Below are positions 60,362 to 64,000 of a DNA stretch of 64,000 nucleotides, piece after piece (within the stretch, counting starts at the first letter, position 1; each line of letters begins with the position of its first letter). The DNA is from Flavobacterium nitrogenifigens. GTDB taxonomy: Bacteria; Bacteroidota; Bacteroidia; Flavobacteriales; Flavobacteriaceae. Below the pieces are notes generated by a model, which was given only the letters and a program-made list of their open reading frames with translations, made no database searches and was not told the origin of the DNA. The translations under genes and the position numbers were made by a program. The stretch is taken from NCBI RefSeq assembly GCF_003254565.1, contig NZ_QJRI01000181.1, forward strand, positions 186,001-250,000, read 5' to 3'.

Positions 60362-62368
60362 TTATTTAATTTTAAACCTAAGTCCCGCATAATACATCTG
60401 CCCAAAAATTGGTGCGTATGCAATTGATGCATCAAAATTAGGTCCAAAAGGATCGTTGGCTCCTAAAATTGCTTTTTCTTGTCTATAATTCCCAATATTT
60501 TCTCCTCCTACATACACTTCAAAAACTGGAGAAAAAACTCGGGTTACTTGCGCATTCATTACAGCATAAGCAGGTGAAAAATCTGGAAACTGATCTGCTG
60601 AAGGATTTGATGCTGTATACGGCAATTGTTGTTTTCCTGACCAATTATAAGTAAAATCAAACCTCCATTGCTTATCATTATTCATCGTTGTTTCATATTC
60701 TAAATTTCCTAAGAAACGATGTTTAGCCTGAAGCGGACGCTGGAATGTCCCTCTTAAATAATCAGTCTGAATGTCATAATATTTGTAAGCTGTTCTTAAA
60801 TTCAAATTGTGAATCAATTCGTAATTGAATTCAACCTGAAGACTATTTGCAAAAGAACTTCCTTTCAAATCATAAAACAACACTTGTTGTGGACTTTGCA
60901 TCACATCTACAACAGCCTGATTTTGGAAATCGGTTCTATAAAGATCAAAACCTGCATCGGCATTTCTGTTGAAAAGACGGAATTTCTGAGAAAAACTAAC
61001 TCCGTAATTCCATGCAATTTCAGGATTCAAACCGTATATTTTTCCGTTAGAATCTAAAATTGAAAAAGTTCTAGAGCTGGCAAAAAGCTGCTGATTCTCA
61101 GCAAAGATATTAGCAGAACGCTTTCCTCTTCCTGCAGAAAAACGAACTACTCCATTTTTCCAAGGATTATATCTCATGTGCAATCTTGGCGTAACAAAAA
61201 CTCCCAATCGGTTATGATTGTCTACCCTTCCGCCTAGAATCAAACTGAAATTATCTGTATTATCGTAAGTATATTCGAAGAAAGCACCAACTGAGTTATC
61301 AATTCTGCTTACATCTGTCAGGTTTACAAATTCCTGATATTGATCGTAAGTAAAATTCAGACCTGTCGAAAACTTATGCATCGTATTATTGATGATCGAA
61401 TTGAAAATCAAATTGGAATAAAAGCTATTCTGTTTGATGTCGTATTGATTTAAACCATAATAAGAATCCTGTTTGTGACTGTTAAAGGCATTTTGAAAAC
61501 CGATACTTTGATATGGCATATCTTTAAATACATATCCGATTTTTGTAGAAACATCAAAACGCTCTGTATTAATTTCTGAACCCCAGTAATTGGTTGTGCC
61601 ACGATCACGATCTTTATCAAAATCAACCTCTCCAGTTTGTTTTTTATCATTCATATACCTGAAATTGATAAAACTCACCAAGCCACTTTCTGGATTATAA
61701 TACTGATAACGATTTAAAACGTTGATTTGTTTTCCTAACGGATTATCAAGAAAACCATCCTTATTCATATCGTTTTTTGCTACACGCGCATTTCCGTGAA
61801 CAAACAAACTAGTTGCCCATTTATCTGATATTTTTTTATTGAAATGGGTATTTAATTCAAAACGAGAATCTGTAGAACCATAAGCATTTAGAAAGAAAGG
61901 AATATCATTTAAAGGCTTTAAAAGCTCAGTATTAATCTGACCAGAAATGCTTTCGTAACCGTTTATAACACTTCCCGCTCCTTTTGTAATTTGAACACTT
62001 TCAATCCAAGTTCCAGGCGTAAAGGATAAACCATACGCTTGAGACGCTCCTCTTACAGAAGGAATATTTTCTTCTGTAATCATTAAATACGGACTAGTTA
62101 ACCCAAGCATTTTGATCTGCTTAGTTCCCGTTAAAGCATCAGAAAAATTAACGTCGATCGACGGATTGGTTTCAAAACTTTCAGCCAGATTACAACAAGC
62201 TGCCTTAAGCAGTTCTTTACTGGTAATTACAGATGTATTGGCTGTTACTGTGAAGGATTTTTTAATTCCTTTTTGCTTTTTAGTAATTTTTACTTCTTGC
62301 AGATCTTCTTGTGAAAAAGCAGAAAAAGAAAGCAAAATCATTGCAAAAAGCATTATATTTTTTTGCAT
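60362..62368 (-). CDS. TonB-dependent receptor, probable metal-related
   Basis: A 668-residue outer-membrane receptor without a long N-terminal extension. Signal peptide KNIMLFAMILLSFSAFSQ, plug from about 40 to 160 (LTGTKQIKMLGLTSPYLMI, WIESVQITKGAGSVINGYESISGQIN) and barrel ending YYAGLRFKIK. A CC pair in LKAACCNLAESFETNPS near the plug start is unusual. With an HMA protein gene behind and a HYC_CC_PP gene ahead, metal uptake or export-linked sensing is the best inference; copper is plausible but unproved. Confidence 0.85.
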   Translation of the reverse strand: MQKNIMLFAMILLSFSAFSQEDLQEVKITKKQKGIKKSFTVTANTSVITSKELLKAACCNLAESFETNPSIDVNFSDALTGTKQIKMLGLTSPYLMITEENIPSVRGASQAYGLSFTPGTWIESVQITKGAGSVINGYESISGQINTELLKPLNDIPFFLNAYGSTDSRFELNTHFNKKISDKWATSLFVHGNARVAKNDMNKDGFLDNPLGKQINVLNRYQYYNPESGLVSFINFRYMNDKKQTGEVDFDKDRDRGTTNYWGSEINTERFDVSTKIGYVFKDMPYQSIGFQNAFNSHKQDSYYGLNQYDIKQNSFYSNLIFNSIINNTMHKFSTGLNFTYDQYQEFVNLTDVSRIDNSVGAFFEYTYDNTDNFSLILGGRVDNHNRLGVFVTPRLHMRYNPWKNGVVRFSAGRGKRSANIFAENQQLFASSRTFSILDSNGKIYGLNPEIAWNYGVSFSQKFRLFNRNADAGFDLYRTDFQNQAVVDVMQSPQQVLFYDLKGSSFANSLQVEFNYELIHNLNLRTAYKYYDIQTDYLRGTFQRPLQAKHRFLGNLEYETTMNNDKQWRFDFTYNWSGKQQLPYTASNPSADQFPDFSPAYAVMNAQVTRVFSPVFEVYVGGENIGNYRQEKAILGANDPFGPNFDASIAYAPIFGQMYYAGLRFKIK

Positions 62369-62487
62369 AAAAAATTGATTTTAATGTTGAAATAGAATTA
62401 CATTTTTGATGTTTTTCAAAAACAAAAACTATCAAAATGTAAATACACAGTCTTAATCAAGACTTGCATTGCATCTTAACATTAAAA

Positions 62488-62886
62488 TCAGGAATAGAAA
62501 ATATACTGATGGTATAATTTAAATAAGGGGGGCGCATTCGCATCAGCGTAATACGAAAGAACTTCTTTCTTTTTAAAATTTGGAATTTCTAAAAAGACTA
62601 GAGGTTTATAATCTTGTATAACTGCTGGGAATGCAAATTGAAAAAAGAAGAATTTGATAGTAGCATTGTCTGATTTCTTTTCGAAATGAACAACTTTATC
62701 CTTGCAACAAGAGTTTTCCTTCTCTTTAGAACCGCAGCATTTCTTTTCAACAACTGGCTCTGCTGTAGTTTTTAAAGAAACCGAAGCAATTTCTCCGCCA
62801 CAATAATGCACATCAAAAGCAAACCCTATATTGGAAACCAATAAAAGGAGCGCTAAAAACAGACCTGTGCACTTTTTCAAATTCAT
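62488..62886 (-). CDS. HYC_CC_PP family protein
   Basis: A 132-residue exported protein with the features the family is named for: HYC in FDVHYCGGEI, CC in EKKCCGSKE and NSCCKDK, and PP in ANAPPLFKLYHQ. N-terminal signal LFLALLLLVSNIGFAF. A second CC motif is present. Function unknown, but the residues suit metal binding, and the family commonly sits beside this kind of TonB receptor and HMA gene. Confidence 0.85.
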   Translation of the reverse strand: MNLKKCTGLFLALLLLVSNIGFAFDVHYCGGEIASVSLKTTAEPVVEKKCCGSKEKENSCCKDKVVHFEKKSDNATIKFFFFQFAFPAVIQDYKPLVFLEIPNFKKKEVLSYYADANAPPLFKLYHQYIFYS

Positions 62887-62932
62887 ACTGCAAAGCTATT
62901 TAAAAACCGCATAAAAAAAACCTAAACAAATG

Positions 62933-63379
62933 TTATTTTTTAGTTTTTTGAAGCTGATAGTAAAATCCAGGAATAAATAATAGCACTAAAATAGGTTGAA
63001 TCAAAAATCGACGCACATAAAAAAGAAGCCAGCTGCCATCTGCAAAATACCCTAGAATAATAAAAAATGCTATTAGAAAAATGACTAAAAGCACACTATA
63101 AATCAGAAGACTAAATTTAAAGATTTCACGATCCTGAAATAAGGCATAAATCAGCCAAAGCGATAAAGCTGAATTTAAAAAATAACGAAAAAAAAGTCCT
63201 GTAAAAAGTTTTAGGTTTTCTACTGGTGGATATGGAATGGAATGAAAATCGGCATTAAAATACCCTAGAAATGGATCGTAAAACAGTTTTCTTTCGAATG
63301 TTCTAATCAAAGTAAAACCAATTACCACAACAATTGCAATAAAGATTTTAGATTTATTCTCTTTTAGTTTATTTAGCAT
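62933..63379 (-). CDS. Exosortase F system-associated membrane protein
   Basis: A 148-residue inner-membrane protein with about four hydrophobic segments (IFIAIVVVIGFTLIRTFE, FSLLIYSVLLVIFLIAFFIILGYF). It is recognised by its fixed position after xrtF and overall pattern. The ATG at 63377-63379 overlaps the xrtF end by 11 bases, so the two are coupled. Role in protein sorting not known. Confidence 0.8.
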   Translation of the reverse strand: MLNKLKENKSKIFIAIVVVIGFTLIRTFERKLFYDPFLGYFNADFHSIPYPPVENLKLFTGLFFRYFLNSALSLWLIYALFQDREIFKFSLLIYSVLLVIFLIAFFIILGYFADGSWLLFYVRRFLIQPILVLLFIPGFYYQLQKTKK

Positions 63380-63905
63380 ATTTTGAAAATCTATTGATCC
63401 AGAAAATCCATAAAATAAAAACATATCCGTAAATCATTAAAGGAAATAAAGTTCCGTGCAGAAAATGGGAATATTGCGGAAAGTGGTACACCAGTACAAT
63501 CAACAGTGAAATCCTTATGACATTTAGAATATAAATTGACACAACCCCAAACATTATAAATAATAATGTCTTTTTTAAATTTCCTGAAAAAGCTGCCACA
63601 AAAGCTACAAAAAGTATCATAACACTTACAGCATTGCAACCTTCTGTTATACGCGCTATAAACATGCCATTTAAAATAATCTCCTGCCACGGATTTTGGG
63701 AACTTTTCTGAATTATTACATCATAATTAAAAAGCTTCAGTAATTGTTCTGAGTTTTTGCCAGAAATCATGGTTATAGCGTCAAGATCTTCCGCTTGATA
63801 ACTGTCTAAATAAAGCTTATAAAATGACATAAGGACAATATATGTCAGAAAAAAAATGCTTATAAAAATCAGGAATGGCTTAAACTGGACTAAATATTTT
63901 TTCAA
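63369..63905 (-). CDS. xrtF: Exosortase XrtF
   Basis: A 178-residue exosortase/archaeosortase-type cysteine peptidase in the inner membrane. The catalytic Cys is in RITEGCNAVSVMI, the Arg in NVIRISLLIV and the His in YSHFLHGTLFPL, complete and in order. Exosortases cleave and anchor proteins with C-terminal sorting signals. The initiation codon appears to be TTG (63903-63905). The substrates are not in this window. Confidence 0.88.
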   Translation of the reverse strand: MKKYLVQFKPFLIFISIFFLTYIVLMSFYKLYLDSYQAEDLDAITMISGKNSEQLLKLFNYDVIIQKSSQNPWQEIILNGMFIARITEGCNAVSVMILFVAFVAAFSGNLKKTLLFIMFGVVSIYILNVIRISLLIVLVYHFPQYSHFLHGTLFPLMIYGYVFILWIFWINRFSKYAK

Positions 63906-63975
63906 GAGATTTTTTTTTCAAATTTATATATTTTTTGAGTTCAGCTTTAAATACTTTTGTATAAAATTTAATATC

Positions 63976-64000
63976 ATGACATTTCAAGAATTACAACCAC
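63976..64000 (+). CDS. Start of a rightward gene, truncated by the window
   Basis: Only eight codons visible (MTFQELQP). A TACTTTTG -7 box lies at 63952-63959, 17 bases before the ATG, which supports a real start. From memory this opening resembles flavobacterial GAF-domain proteins, but eight residues cannot establish that. Confidence 0.4.

Noticed and set aside
62380-62487. Cobalamin riboswitch before the 60362-62368 receptor
   Set aside because: Sequence was searched for the B12-box core and shows only AT-rich sequence with a short repeat; no match.

Overview
The window looks like chromosomal DNA of a Flavobacterium or a close flavobacterial relative. It is AT-rich. Promoters fit the Bacteroidetes pattern (TTTG near -33, TAnnTTTG near -7). 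The gene content is typical of the phylum: a GLPGLI protein, PorT of type IX secretion, a TamL-like lipoprotein, exosortase XrtF and SusC/TonB-type receptors. I saw no tRNA, rRNA, CRISPR array, phage or insertion-sequence transposase.

Region 1 (1-19.3 kb) is a sulfur and methionine regulon. It holds the start of cysH, two TauE/SafE exporters, an Rrf2 repressor with four clustered cysteines, and two PLP-dependent sulfhydrylase/transsulfuration enzymes. It also holds an aspartate kinase-homoserine dehydrogenase, a stand-alone homoserine dehydrogenase paralogue, a MetX-like acyltransferase, a large TonB-dependent receptor and metK. The regulatory RNA is the most striking part. There are four tiny ORFs rich in Met and/or Cys codons, each followed by an intrinsic terminator. 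In each case I can find a leader segment complementary to the terminator's 5' arm, the layout of ribosome-mediated attenuators. Two stand in tandem ahead of a small protein gene, one precedes the MetY-type operon, and one precedes the TonB receptor, which suggests that receptor imports a sulfur compound. metX has its own promoter and a SAM-I riboswitch. metK has a different, multi-branched 5' RNA that I cannot assign to a known class. A 13-bp sequence shared by the TauE-cysH promoter and the receptor leader is a candidate site for the Rrf2 protein.

Region 2 (19.3-35.6 kb) has envelope proteins (a secreted thioredoxin-like protein, an outer-membrane barrel plus GLPGLI pair, a DUF5686 protein), a deoxynucleoside kinase and a HigBA toxin-antitoxin pair set between two near-identical terminators. 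It also has a membrane pyrophosphatase with an unusual Cys-rich tail, soluble pyrophosphatase, a DNA glycosylase and PdhB.

Region 3 (36-59 kb) is mostly housekeeping: etfBA, a bifunctional nuclease, thyA and folA, ubiE-porT, an RNA methyltransferase, tamL, fbaA, accD (lacking its usual zinc-ribbon cysteines), a JmjC/cupin-like protein, an ABC permease, purH, and a compact mreB-mreC-mreD-mrdA-rodA cell-shape cluster.

Region 4 (59-64 kb) has a DedA protein, a probable metal-handling set (HMA protein, TonB receptor, HYC_CC_PP protein) and the exosortase F pair. A new + strand gene starts at the right edge.
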